In this document: piece by piece, positions 36,014 to 45,309 of the stretch
Layout of the letters: each line of letters starts with the position of its first letter
How positions within the stretch are numbered: position 1 is the stretch's first letter
Source of the DNA: Campylobacterales bacterium
GTDB lineage: Bacteria; Campylobacterota; Campylobacteria; Campylobacterales; Sulfurimonadaceae
Length of the DNA: 64,000 nt
Assembly (NCBI GenBank): GCA_026390165.1
Contig: JAPLGM010000011.1
Span: 1-64,000 of the forward strand
Direction: 5' to 3'
The notes under the pieces: model-generated
Seen by the model: the letters and a program-made list of their open reading frames with translations, nothing else
Told to the model about the DNA's origin: nothing
Database searches by the model: none
Position numbers and translations under genes: made by a program

Positions 36014-38500
36014 GTGAGATATATTATTCTAGCATTATTCCTCGTTACATTTATCGAAGCGCAAGAGCTAAAAAAAGTTTCGCTCCAACTCTTATGGAAG
36101 CACCAGTTCGAGTTCGCCGGTTATTACATGGCAAAAGAGAAAGGATTTTACAAAGAGGCGGGATTGGATGTTGAACTTATCGAATACGAATTCGGAACCG
36201 ATATTGCACAAAATGTCTCCAAACGCCATACCGATTTCGGAGTGGGAAGTTCTGCCGTTATCTTGGATAAAATCAACGGATTGGATGTTTATCTTCTGAT
36301 GCCAACCCTTCAGACCTCCCCTTTTGTACTGATGAGCAAAAAACGTCCCGACATTAAAACCGTCGCCGATTTAAAAGGAAAAAAAATCATGTTCACCCCC
36401 AATCAGGTGACCATGGCTTCGCTTGATGCAATGCTCACAGTCAATCATATCTCAAACCGTGATTACATCCACCAAGCACACAGTTTCAATGTTCAAGATT
36501 TAATCGATGAAAAAACCGATGCAATGAGCGCATACCTCTCCAACGAACCGTATCATATGATCGAAAAAAAGATACCTTACACCATTTTCAACCCTTCCGA
36601 CTTTGGATTTAACTTTTACGATGATATCCTCTTTACCTCGTATAAGCTGTACCAAGAAGATCCAGAAATGGTTCAAAAATTTTATCAAGCAACCCAAAAA
36701 GGGTGGGAATATGCATTCAATCACATCGATGAGAGCGCACAAGTCATCTTTGATAAATATAATACCCAAAACAAGAGCTTAAAACATTTGCATTTTGAAG
36801 CAAATGAGCTCAAACGAATTAGCCATTTCGGTTCCAACGAATACGGAAAATTCAAACCTGAAATTCTTCAGCAGATTATTCAAACCTACAATCTCCTCAA
36901 TATTTCAAAGTCAACGGTTGATATCCAAAAAATGGTTTATCCGGATGCCCTCTATGTCGAAAGTTCCATCGACTATATTCTCTTATGGAAAATAGTGGGA
37001 GGAGTTTTTGCCCTTTTTATCGCATTGTATTACTGGAATCGTAAACTCAGTAAACTTAATCACGAAATCCAAAGTAGCAAAAAAAAGGTAATGGTACTAC
37101 TTGACAATGCAGGTCAGGGATTTTTATCCTTCTCCACCGATTTCAAAATCGATGAAGAGCATTCCAAAGAGTGTCTTAAGTATTTGGGAGAGAACATTAC
37201 CCATCGCAATATCACCGATCTCCTCTTTCAAGACCAAAGTAAAAAAGAGTTTTTTACCAATACGTTAATCGTTGCATTACAAGAAAAAAATGTTCTCTCT
37301 CAAAATGCAATCCTTTCACTTTTACCGAATCTGATTCTACTGAATAAAAGAGCCTTGCGTCTTGAATACAAAATTATTGATACTGATAAAATCATGATGA
37401 TTATCACCAATATTTCAGAGCAGAAAAAACTCGAAAGAAAGATTAAAAAAGAGCAAGAGATACTCAAAATGATTGTTGCTGTCGTGAGTGAAAGTGACGT
37501 ATTTTACGATGCAAAAAAAGATTTTACCTTTTTTACCGATCAATCCAAAACTCTTATTGATATGAGTAAGACAGCTTTGCACAACGTTACCATTCTTTAT
37601 CGTATCATACACACGTACAAGGGGACCTTTTCACAACTGTATATGATCGAAACCGTCAATTTTCTCCATAAAGTAGAAAATGACCTCTCAAAAATGATAA
37701 AACAACCGATCGAAAAGAACGATGAGCTTATCACATTCTTAGAGGAGTGTGACTTTAAAACAAGTTTTCACAAAGATTTGGAAGTAATACGCGAATTTCT
37801 CGGAGACGAATTTTTGGAAAAAGAAAATTTTGTTCAAATCGATATTGGTGATATTCACTCTCTCCAAGAAAAAATCACCCGTATTTTCAACGATCAGGCG
37901 TATACTACACCCGAATGTACTGATGTATTAACCTATATTCAAAGCTTATCAACACAAAAATTATCCACTTTGTTGAAACCTTACGTCCATTTCACGCAAC
38001 AATTAGGTGAAAGACTGAATAAAGAGCTATACGATTTAGAGATTGTCGGTGACAACGACATCACGGTCTCAGATACTCTCAAACCTTTTATTAAATCACT
38101 GATTCATGTATTTAGAAACAGTATCGATCACGGGATAGAAGAGGCTCAAACACGCCTTGAAAAGAATAAAGACGAAAAAGGTTCTATCAGCTGTAGTTTT
38201 AAAAGAGAAAATGATACACTTCATCTCATTATCTCGGATGACGGTGCGGGACTTGATGCCGATAAAATCAAACTAAAACTTCGTGATCAAGGGTTAGAGA
38301 CACAATTGCTTACCGACGCAGAGCTCTATCTCCATATTTTTGATGATAATTTTTCGACCAAAGAGGATATTTCCACTATTTCTGGTCGCGGTATCGGTTT
38401 GGGAGCGGTAAAAAATGAACTCGAAAAACAAGGTGGAAGAGTAGAGATAAATTCAAAAAAAGATGTCGGAACAACATTTGAATTTATTCTACCTGCATAA
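36014..38500 (+). CDS. NMT1/THI5-like periplasmic sensor fused to Hpt and CheA-type HATPase histidine kinase
   Basis: KKVSLQLLWKHQFEFAGYYMAKEKGFYKEAGLDVELIEY (NMT1), TM near aa 330, HTYKGTFSQL (Hpt), LIHVFRNSIDHGIEEAQ (CheA N box), ISGRGIGLGAVKNELEKQGGRVEI (G box). Confidence 0.85.
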   Translation: MRYIILALFLVTFIEAQELKKVSLQLLWKHQFEFAGYYMAKEKGFYKEAGLDVELIEYEFGTDIAQNVSKRHTDFGVGSSAVILDKINGLDVYLLMPTLQTSPFVLMSKKRPDIKTVADLKGKKIMFTPNQVTMASLDAMLTVNHISNRDYIHQAHSFNVQDLIDEKTDAMSAYLSNEPYHMIEKKIPYTIFNPSDFGFNFYDDILFTSYKLYQEDPEMVQKFYQATQKGWEYAFNHIDESAQVIFDKYNTQNKSLKHLHFEANELKRISHFGSNEYGKFKPEILQQIIQTYNLLNISKSTVDIQKMVYPDALYVESSIDYILLWKIVGGVFALFIALYYWNRKLSKLNHEIQSSKKKVMVLLDNAGQGFLSFSTDFKIDEEHSKECLKYLGENITHRNITDLLFQDQSKKEFFTNTLIVALQEKNVLSQNAILSLLPNLILLNKRALRLEYKIIDTDKIMMIITNISEQKKLERKIKKEQEILKMIVAVVSESDVFYDAKKDFTFFTDQSKTLIDMSKTALHNVTILYRIIHTYKGTFSQLYMIETVNFLHKVENDLSKMIKQPIEKNDELITFLEECDFKTSFHKDLEVIREFLGDEFLEKENFVQIDIGDIHSLQEKITRIFNDQAYTTPECTDVLTYIQSLSTQKLSTLLKPYVHFTQQLGERLNKELYDLEIVGDNDITVSDTLKPFIKSLIHVFRNSIDHGIEEAQTRLEKNKDEKGSISCSFKRENDTLHLIISDDGAGLDADKIKLKLRDQGLETQLLTDAELYLHIFDDNFSTKEDISTISGRGIGLGAVKNELEKQGGRVEINSKKDVGTTFEFILPA

Positions 38501-38521
38501 TATTCACGTAGAAGGAAAAAA

Positions 38522-39004
38522 ATGATTTTAGATGCTTTGATTTTACAAACAAAACTGCTACTCCAAGATGACATGGGAATAACGGTCAACAGTGTCCAAA
38601 GTGAGAGAGGCTTAATCAACAAGTTAAATATGAAAAACTATACCTCCATGATCGGAACAGGAGGAAAGTTGAGCCTGTTGGTCATCATAAGTTTTGATAA
38701 CAGTATGATAGATAAGCTCGTTGATCTCTTTATGGACGGAGTGGAAATTGATTCCGATGAAGTGCTAGAGATCAAAGACAGTGTTGCCGGAGAGATGATA
38801 AACACCCTCATGGGTCTTGCCCTCCCAACCTTTCCGGGACGTGGCAAAGGGGTAACGATCACCCCACCAATTACCATCAACGATGCTAGCACTATCTCAA
38901 AGCATAAAAGTTCTACCATAGCAACCGCTGAGATTAACACCAATTTTGGTCAATTCAGCATCAGTATTATTGATTCAAAAAATTCAAACTCGCAGGAGAA
39001 GTAA
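38522..39004 (+). CDS. CheX-like chemotaxis phosphatase
   Basis: EIKDSVAGEMINTLMGLAL (ExxN motif) within CheX-size protein. Confidence 0.7.
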   Translation: MILDALILQTKLLLQDDMGITVNSVQSERGLINKLNMKNYTSMIGTGGKLSLLVIISFDNSMIDKLVDLFMDGVEIDSDEVLEIKDSVAGEMINTLMGLALPTFPGRGKGVTITPPITINDASTISKHKSSTIATAEINTNFGQFSISIIDSKNSNSQEK

Positions 39005-39406
39005 ATGTTAAAAGTACTAGTGGTCGATGATTCTCTGATTATTCGGAAAAAACTTTCAAAACTTATCGAAAATCTTGGGCACACGGTGGTATGCGACGCC
39101 AAAACGGGACAAGAAGCAATCGAAGCGTACGCTGCACATAAACCCGACCTTGTAAGCATGGACATCACCATGCCCGATATGGATGGTATTACCGCTGTCA
39201 AAAATATTATCAAAGATCATCACGATGCTAAAATCATTATGGTCACCTCCCACGGTCAAGAAGATATGGTCATCAAATCAATTCAAGCGGGTGCAGTGGG
39301 ATATATCCTTAAACCGCTTACTCAAGAAAAATTAGCTCAAGCGATAGGGGAAGTATTCATAGAGTATGCTGTAGAAGAGTCCGATTTGCTTGATGATGAG
39401 ATATAA
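39005..39406 (+). CDS. CheY-like response regulator
   Basis: VLVVDDSLIIRKKLSKLIENLG ... LVSMDITMPDMDG ... MVTSHGQ ... GYILKPL. Confidence 0.93.
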   Translation: MLKVLVVDDSLIIRKKLSKLIENLGHTVVCDAKTGQEAIEAYAAHKPDLVSMDITMPDMDGITAVKNIIKDHHDAKIIMVTSHGQEDMVIKSIQAGAVGYILKPLTQEKLAQAIGEVFIEYAVEESDLLDDEI

Positions 39407-39418
39407 AAGGGATCTGAT

Positions 39419-40351
39419 ATGCAAGAAAACAGACTCTTTGAAGCATTATTGGATGTTATCCCCTTTGCCGCGTATGCCGTAGATATTGAAACCTATGAGA
39501 TTGTTTACGCCAACAAGCGGATGAGTGAAAATATGTATGCCCCCAGAGAGAATTTTTGCTGGAAAAAACTCTACGGACAAAATGAGGTATGTAGCTGGTG
39601 TACCATCTCAGAGCTCAAACAACGACACAAAATATACAAAAGCGAAAAACTGATTAATAATTTTTTTGATGAGGGAAATGATAAATGGTTCCAAGGCTAC
39701 GATGAACTTGTCCGATGGCCTGATGGACGAACCGTAAAATATTCGATCTCGGTCGATATAACCGAACAAAAAGAGATTCAAGCGTCAATGATTAAAACCA
39801 ATACTAAGCTTGCCATTCAAAGTAAAAAACTCAAAGAAGCAAATCAAAAATTGGAATATTTGGCAACCAAAGATTATCTCACGGGTATCAATAATCGAGG
39901 AAACTTTTTCAAACTTTCAATCGATATGCTGGAACGCTCGATGCAGGAGGGTCTACAGATGTATATTGCGATGCTCGATATTGACCATTTCAAAACCCTC
40001 AACGACCATTTTGGGCACAACACCGGAGATGCCGCACTGATTGAATTTTCTAAAAAAGTTAACGAAAACCTTGATGAATCGGATATTTTTGGACGGATAG
40101 GAGGAGAAGAATTTGCCCTATCGTTATTAAGTGAAGATCAAGAGGGGACACTGAAAAAATTAGATGCTCTACGAGAAGCTATTTCACAGATCGTTCTCAC
40201 TAAAGATGACAATACGATTCACTTTACCGTCAGTATCGGAGTGGCTGCCGCAACTCAATCGGATACAATTGATACTCTATTAGACCGCGCCGATCAAGAA
40301 CTCTATCATGCAAAAAATGATGGTCGAAATAAATTAAAATTTAGGCTTTGA
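39419..40351 (+). CDS. PAS-GGDEF diguanylate cyclase
   Basis: PAS with CW-x9-C-x-WC motif; FGRIGGEEFALSLL GGDEF domain. Confidence 0.9.
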   Translation: MQENRLFEALLDVIPFAAYAVDIETYEIVYANKRMSENMYAPRENFCWKKLYGQNEVCSWCTISELKQRHKIYKSEKLINNFFDEGNDKWFQGYDELVRWPDGRTVKYSISVDITEQKEIQASMIKTNTKLAIQSKKLKEANQKLEYLATKDYLTGINNRGNFFKLSIDMLERSMQEGLQMYIAMLDIDHFKTLNDHFGHNTGDAALIEFSKKVNENLDESDIFGRIGGEEFALSLLSEDQEGTLKKLDALREAISQIVLTKDDNTIHFTVSIGVAAATQSDTIDTLLDRADQELYHAKNDGRNKLKFRL

Positions 40352-40352
40352 T

Positions 40353-40868
40353 ATGCTGGAAAACAAACTCTTTGAAGCGTTGCTGGATGTCATCCCCTTC
40401 GGCGCTTATGCTGTCGATATCGAAACATATGAAGTGGTTTACGCGAATAAACTGATGCGAGACAAAATGCACGCCCCAAAAGACGGCTTTTGCTGGGAAA
40501 GAATTTTCGGACAAGACGAAATTTGTACGTGGTGCAGTATCGAATCTTTGAAGATGAGAAAGCCCTTGCGTAAAGAAGAAGATAAATATATCTGCGAGTT
40601 TTTCAATGAATACGATGATCAATGGATTAAATCATACGATGAACTGATCAGCTGGCCAGATGGACGAGATGTTAAATACTCCATTTTAGTCGATATTACC
40701 GATCAAAAAGAGATACAGGGGAATATGATCAAATCCCATGCTACCCTCGCTATAAAGACAAAACAGCTCAGTATAATGAATAAAAATCTTCAAATTACAA
40801 AACTCAATCTCCAAAAAACAATTAACGAACTTGAAAAGAGACAAGAAGAATCTGAATCCAAAGAGTAA
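40353..40868 (+). CDS. Stand-alone PAS protein, paralog of the upstream PAS-GGDEF N terminus
   Basis: [32 protein letters not shown]... mirrors 39419 protein; ends after coiled coil with no GGDEF. Confidence 0.8.
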   Translation: MLENKLFEALLDVIPFGAYAVDIETYEVVYANKLMRDKMHAPKDGFCWERIFGQDEICTWCSIESLKMRKPLRKEEDKYICEFFNEYDDQWIKSYDELISWPDGRDVKYSILVDITDQKEIQGNMIKSHATLAIKTKQLSIMNKNLQITKLNLQKTINELEKRQEESESKE

Positions 40869-40869
40869 G

Positions 40870-41035
40870 TAACACTATCCAAAATCCGCCCTACCGCTGC
40901 TATGCCGATAAAGGGGGAATCAATATAGGCATCCCCATTGACAAGGATAACATCGCACACATCCCACCCTCGCGCATCCATCTCAGCACGGGTTGTGGGT
41001 AAAAATCGGAAAGTTTCAGAAGGGTTTGTTTTCAT
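40870..41035 (-). pseudogene. Truncated ygiQ N-terminal fragment
   Basis: ORF 40790-41035 N terminus matches YgiQ; C-terminal portion is out-of-frame antisense to the PAS gene. Confidence 0.8.
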
Positions 41036-41052
41036 AACGTGATTGTACGGTG
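40887..41052. repeat. Right copy of about 166-bp direct repeat (truncated ygiQ 5' end)
   Basis: Encodes [53 protein letters not shown] on the minus strand, then runs out of homology. Confidence 0.92.
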
Positions 41053-41094
41053 AAATCTCTTACAGAGGGCTATACGTTACGGTATAATAATTTT

Positions 41095-41526
41095 ATGGAA
41101 AATAATGTAAATCAAGAGGTTATCGAGCACCTCATGCACCCAAAAAATTACGGTCCGCTCGAAAATCCAACAGGCGTTGGTGTCGGACATAGCGAAGCAA
41201 GCGGAGAGTTTGTCATTTTTTATATCGACTATGATGGCAAAACTATTACGAATGTTAGTTATGCAACCAATGGATGTCATGACACCGTCGTCTTTGGATC
41301 GATGTTTACCGAAATGATCAAGGGGGAAACGTTGGAGTATGCGTATAAAGCAGCCCAAAGACTTACCGAAAAAGTGGCACTTGGAGCTGTAAAACAACAA
41401 GCGTGTGCCCAAATGGTACTCACCTCATTCGATGCAGCGCAAATCAATCAAGAAAATAAAGCAAATGGGATGGAGGAAGAGCTTCATGCTATCGAAATTG
41501 GTATGGATTGTGAGGTAGAACTATGA
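41095..41526 (+). CDS. NifU/IscU N-terminal-like protein with altered cysteine ligands
   Basis: NQEVIEHLMHPKNYGPLENPTGVGVGHSEASGEFVIFYI ... YATNGCHDTVVFGSMFTEMIKGETLEYA. Confidence 0.8.
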   Translation: MENNVNQEVIEHLMHPKNYGPLENPTGVGVGHSEASGEFVIFYIDYDGKTITNVSYATNGCHDTVVFGSMFTEMIKGETLEYAYKAAQRLTEKVALGAVKQQACAQMVLTSFDAAQINQENKANGMEEELHAIEIGMDCEVEL

Positions 41527-42356
41527 GTGATACAATTTTTTTCCGACGTAAGCACCAGTTATGGCTTCGAATTGCTTTTACCTCCTTTGCTACAACCGAT
41601 TTACAGATCAAAAACCGTCTCTATGAATTTTCGGTCATCGAATTTCGTCATCTCAAATGGATTGCCGAAACGTTAGTAGAGTCTAATATCCCCTACGATT
41701 ATGAGCGTGACAAAGAGTTGTGTATCGAATCCGAAACACTTTTTGAGCTTTTAACTCTACTCATCAAAGAAATGGAAGAGATGCAATCTCTCTATGATGA
41801 TTCACCGCTCTCACAACGACTTCTTCACGATGAACGCTATATGATCCAAACACTCAAAGAGACTCTCGCTTGCGCTTCACTGGATGAAAAACTAACGGCA
41901 TTTAATCGCTCACGTCAATGGGGTGAGGCTTCTCTCTCATCCGAACAGCTTGATGCCCTCACCCTCTTTTTGTTCGAAGAGAGCTACAAAGAGTATGAGC
42001 TTATTATGGTCTATTTTTACTCCCAAATGCGCGCTTCGACACCCCTTCAATACGGCAGTTTCCAAGATTTGATCGACGAGTCCCATTTGCACCTCCGTTC
42101 GTTCGGAGAGATGATGGCGAAGATGGGAATCTTATCACTCCCCCGAATGCTCCATCCACGAACCTACAAGATTACCGATATGGAAAAATTTTTACGTGAC
42201 GGAATTACCGAAGAGGAGAATGCAAAAGAGGAGTGTCGCCGCTTATCAGGACTCATCACCGATGAAAAACTCTCTACCTTTTTTGAATTTATCAATTTTC
42301 AAGAGAGTTATCATATCGAAATTATGAAAAAATTATTAAAGGAAATTCATGGATGA
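41523..42356 (+). CDS. Ferritin-like helical protein (tentative)
   Basis: EFRH and ESYH ExxH motifs plus acidic helices; ATGA overlap with the NifU-like gene. Confidence 0.45.
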   Translation: MSDTIFFRRKHQLWLRIAFTSFATTDLQIKNRLYEFSVIEFRHLKWIAETLVESNIPYDYERDKELCIESETLFELLTLLIKEMEEMQSLYDDSPLSQRLLHDERYMIQTLKETLACASLDEKLTAFNRSRQWGEASLSSEQLDALTLFLFEESYKEYELIMVYFYSQMRASTPLQYGSFQDLIDESHLHLRSFGEMMAKMGILSLPRMLHPRTYKITDMEKFLRDGITEEENAKEECRRLSGLITDEKLSTFFEFINFQESYHIEIMKKLLKEIHG

Positions 42357-42432
42357 GCAAGGGAATGTTTTTATATTGCTCGGCGTTATAGCCGTTTTTA
42401 TTTTTGTGTTGACACGTAAAAAAAAGGAGTAA
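42349..42432 (+). CDS. 27-aa single-pass membrane microprotein
   Basis: MDEQGNVFILLGVIAVFIFVLTRKKKE; overlaps the upstream stop; hydrophobic helix plus basic tail. Confidence 0.4.
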   Translation: MDEQGNVFILLGVIAVFIFVLTRKKKE

Positions 42433-42435
42433 TAG

Positions 42436-43470
42436 ATGAAGTACAAAGCAATAAAAGAGGAGCTCAAAGACAACCCAAAAAAGTGGCTCGTGACAGGGTG
42501 TGCTGGCTTTATCGGTTCAAATTTAGTAGAAACATTGTTACAACTCAACCAAACCGTTGTCGGACTCGATAATTTTTCGACAGGATATCAACACAATTTG
42601 GATGATATTGAAAAAAATGTTACGGATGAACAATGGAAAAGATTTAATTTTATCAAGGGGGATATTCGGAATTTAGAGGATTGTAACAAAGCATTAAGTG
42701 GCATTGATTTCGTTCTCCATCAAGCAGCTCTAGGCTCCGTTCCCCGCTCCATTGATAACCCAATCAATACCAATGATTCCAATGTTACAGGCTTTTTAAA
42801 TATTTTGACATCCGCGAAAGATAATGGTGTCAAACGATTTGTCTATGCAAGCAGCAGTTCGGTCTATGGTGATTCGCAAGAGTTACCAAAAGTAGAATCA
42901 CGAACAGGAAACTTACTCTCCCCTTATGCCGTTACCAAAATGGTCAATGAACTTTATGCCGGTGTCTTTTACAAAACATACGCTCTTGAGACGATAGGAT
43001 TACGCTATTTTAATGTTTTTGGAAAGAGACAAGATCCAGATGGTGCGTATGCCGCTGTTATTCCCAAATGGGTAAGCTCACTTCTAAAAGAGGGAGAGGT
43101 CTACATCAACGGTGATGGAGAAACAAGTCGAGATTTCACCTATATTACCAATGTTGTACAAGCCAATATCCTAGCAGCAACCGCAACCAATGAACAATCG
43201 TTCGGAGAAGCGTTTAACACAGGCATAGGTGGACGTGAAACACTCAATAATTTATATCATGCAATCAATGAGGGGTTAGCAAAAAATCTTTCTGATTTTG
43301 AGATGAAAAAAGCGATTTACCGAGATTTTAGAGCTGGAGACATTAGACATTCTAATGCAAATATTGATAAAATAAAACAATTACTTGGATATGTTCCGAC
43401 TCATTCACTTAAAGCTGGACTGGAAGAATCACTATCATGGTATATAAATGACATAAAAGGGAAAAAATAA
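42436..43470 (+). CDS. UDP-N-acetylhexosamine 4-epimerase-like SDR (WbpP/TviC-type)
   Basis: WLVTGCAGFIGSNLVETLLQLNQTVVGLDNFSTGYQHNL ... SPYAVTKMVNELYAGVF. Confidence 0.88.
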   Translation: MKYKAIKEELKDNPKKWLVTGCAGFIGSNLVETLLQLNQTVVGLDNFSTGYQHNLDDIEKNVTDEQWKRFNFIKGDIRNLEDCNKALSGIDFVLHQAALGSVPRSIDNPINTNDSNVTGFLNILTSAKDNGVKRFVYASSSSVYGDSQELPKVESRTGNLLSPYAVTKMVNELYAGVFYKTYALETIGLRYFNVFGKRQDPDGAYAAVIPKWVSSLLKEGEVYINGDGETSRDFTYITNVVQANILAATATNEQSFGEAFNTGIGGRETLNNLYHAINEGLAKNLSDFEMKKAIYRDFRAGDIRHSNANIDKIKQLLGYVPTHSLKAGLEESLSWYINDIKGKK

Positions 43471-44738
43471 TGCAAAACGATATTTCTATAAAAAATAGTA
43501 AAATATGTATTATCGGATTAGGGTACGTTGGACTCCCTTTAGCACACGCTTTTTCATCTAAATACAAAGTTGTCGGTTTTGACATTTCTCAATGGAGGAT
43601 TGATGAACTCAAGAATGGTCGTGATCGAACTTTTGAACTCAATGAAACACAACTCAAAGAGGCACTGGCAAATGGGATGGAATTTACTCTCAATATAGAT
43701 GACATTAAAGATTGCACGATCTTCATTGTAACCGTACCCACTCCCATCGATAAAAATAAACGCCCCGATTTAACACCCCTGATCAAAGCGAGTGAAACGA
43801 TAGGAAAAGCCCTCAAAAAAGATGATATTGTTATCTATGAATCAACGGTCTATCCTGGGGCTACCGAAGAGGAGTGCGTCCCTGTCCTTGAAAAATTCTC
43901 ACACCTAAAATTTAATGAGGACTTTTTTTGTGGATATTCCCCTGAACGGATCAACCCAGGGGATAAAGAGCACACCGTTACAAAAATAAAGAAAGTAACC
44001 TCAGGAAGTACGCTAGAGATAGGTAAAAAAGTCAATGAGCTCTACGCAAGTATCATCACAGCAGGTACCCACCTTGCACCAACAATAAAAGTGGCTGAAG
44101 CGGCAAAAGTTATTGAAAATTCTCAACGTGATATTAATATTGCGTTTGTTAATGAGCTCTCTATGATCTTTAACAAACTGGGGATTAACACCAATGATGT
44201 ACTAGAGGCTGCGGGGACAAAGTGGAATTTTATGCCCTTTAAACCCGGTCTTGTAGGGGGACACTGTATCGGTGTCGATCCCTACTATCTCACGCACAAA
44301 GCACAATCCATCGGTTATAACCCTGAGATCATTCTAGCAGGGCGACGACTTAATGACAGTATGGGAATCTATGTCGCCAACCAAGTGATTAAGCTGATGA
44401 TTAAAAAAGGGCATAAGATAGATGGGGCACGTATATTGATTCTAGGGATAACCTTCAAAGAGAACTGTCCCGATATACGAAACTCAAAAGTAATTGATGT
44501 GATACAAGAACTCCAAGAGTTTGGATGTAATGTTGATATAACCGATTATTGGGCTGACGCAGATGACGTTAAGCATGAATACAACCTCACCCTTACCCAA
44601 AATCCCAATATGGATGAGTACGAAGCGATCGTTTTAGCCGTTGCTCACAATAACTATAAAATACTTCAATTTAATAATAAGAATCAAGTCATTTTTGATA
44701 TCAAATCGATTATTGATAATGCCGATGGAAGACTCTGA
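43470..44738 (+). CDS. Nucleotide sugar (UDP-HexNAc) dehydrogenase (TviB/WbpO-type)
   Basis: ICIIGLGYVGLPLAHAFSSKYKVVGFDI ... FMPFKPGLVGGHCIGVDPYYLTHKAQSIGY. Confidence 0.92.
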   Translation: MQNDISIKNSKICIIGLGYVGLPLAHAFSSKYKVVGFDISQWRIDELKNGRDRTFELNETQLKEALANGMEFTLNIDDIKDCTIFIVTVPTPIDKNKRPDLTPLIKASETIGKALKKDDIVIYESTVYPGATEEECVPVLEKFSHLKFNEDFFCGYSPERINPGDKEHTVTKIKKVTSGSTLEIGKKVNELYASIITAGTHLAPTIKVAEAAKVIENSQRDINIAFVNELSMIFNKLGINTNDVLEAAGTKWNFMPFKPGLVGGHCIGVDPYYLTHKAQSIGYNPEIILAGRRLNDSMGIYVANQVIKLMIKKGHKIDGARILILGITFKENCPDIRNSKVIDVIQELQEFGCNVDITDYWADADDVKHEYNLTLTQNPNMDEYEAIVLAVAHNNYKILQFNNKNQVIFDIKSIIDNADGRL

Positions 44739-45296
44739 TTAAATCCTTCCCGCTTCGATACCCGCTTTCGTATCAAGGCGGTCTCGACATCGAAACGGTA
44801 TAGAAATGTCTGTTCCTGCTTTACACGCGATATTAAGGTGTTGTCGAGAGACGCATGAACCGTATTTAACCCCAATATCATAGCAACTCTCCTCAACAAC
44901 ATACGCTACGGGGTGATTCTCATACCCACTCTCTAATGCAAGATAGTCACACTCCTTTTCGTGTTTTTTCGGTGTTTGTCCACGAGGGATAAGATGGATA
45001 AATTTGGAGGCTTCTGCATTGTTGGGTGTAGATAAAAAAAGGTCTATATCACGGATAAACGTCGTATCAACCGTTTGGATAAACACCCCTTCAACCGTCT
45101 CTACATCATGATAATAGGATTGTCCACACTCACCGCTGTAAGAGATACTCAACATCCCATCAGGGGGAGTGATTTTTCCAATAACTATAACAGAATTTTT
45201 ATTTTGGGCATTGTTATTGACCTCCAGTATCTCAATGGAAGCTGTATCGCCACATCCCATAATACTCAAGGATAGGACAAAAATGAGGTACCTCAC
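44739..45296 (-). CDS. Putative lipoprotein (GTG start)
   Basis: From GTG at 45296: MRYLIFVLSLSIMGCGDT lipobox; Cys-rich C-terminal part. Confidence 0.5.
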   Translation of the reverse strand: MRYLIFVLSLSIMGCGDTASIEILEVNNNAQNKNSVIVIGKITPPDGMLSISYSGECGQSYYHDVETVEGVFIQTVDTTFIRDIDLFLSTPNNAEASKFIHLIPRGQTPKKHEKECDYLALESGYENHPVAYVVEESCYDIGVKYGSCVSRQHLNIACKAGTDISIPFRCRDRLDTKAGIEAGRI

Positions 45297-45309
45297 GACG
45301 GTGCTATCG

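Noticed and set aside
40790-41035. 81-aa ORF as a genuine small protein
   Set aside because: Chimera of a truncated ygiQ head and antisense of the PAS gene; treated as a duplication scar.
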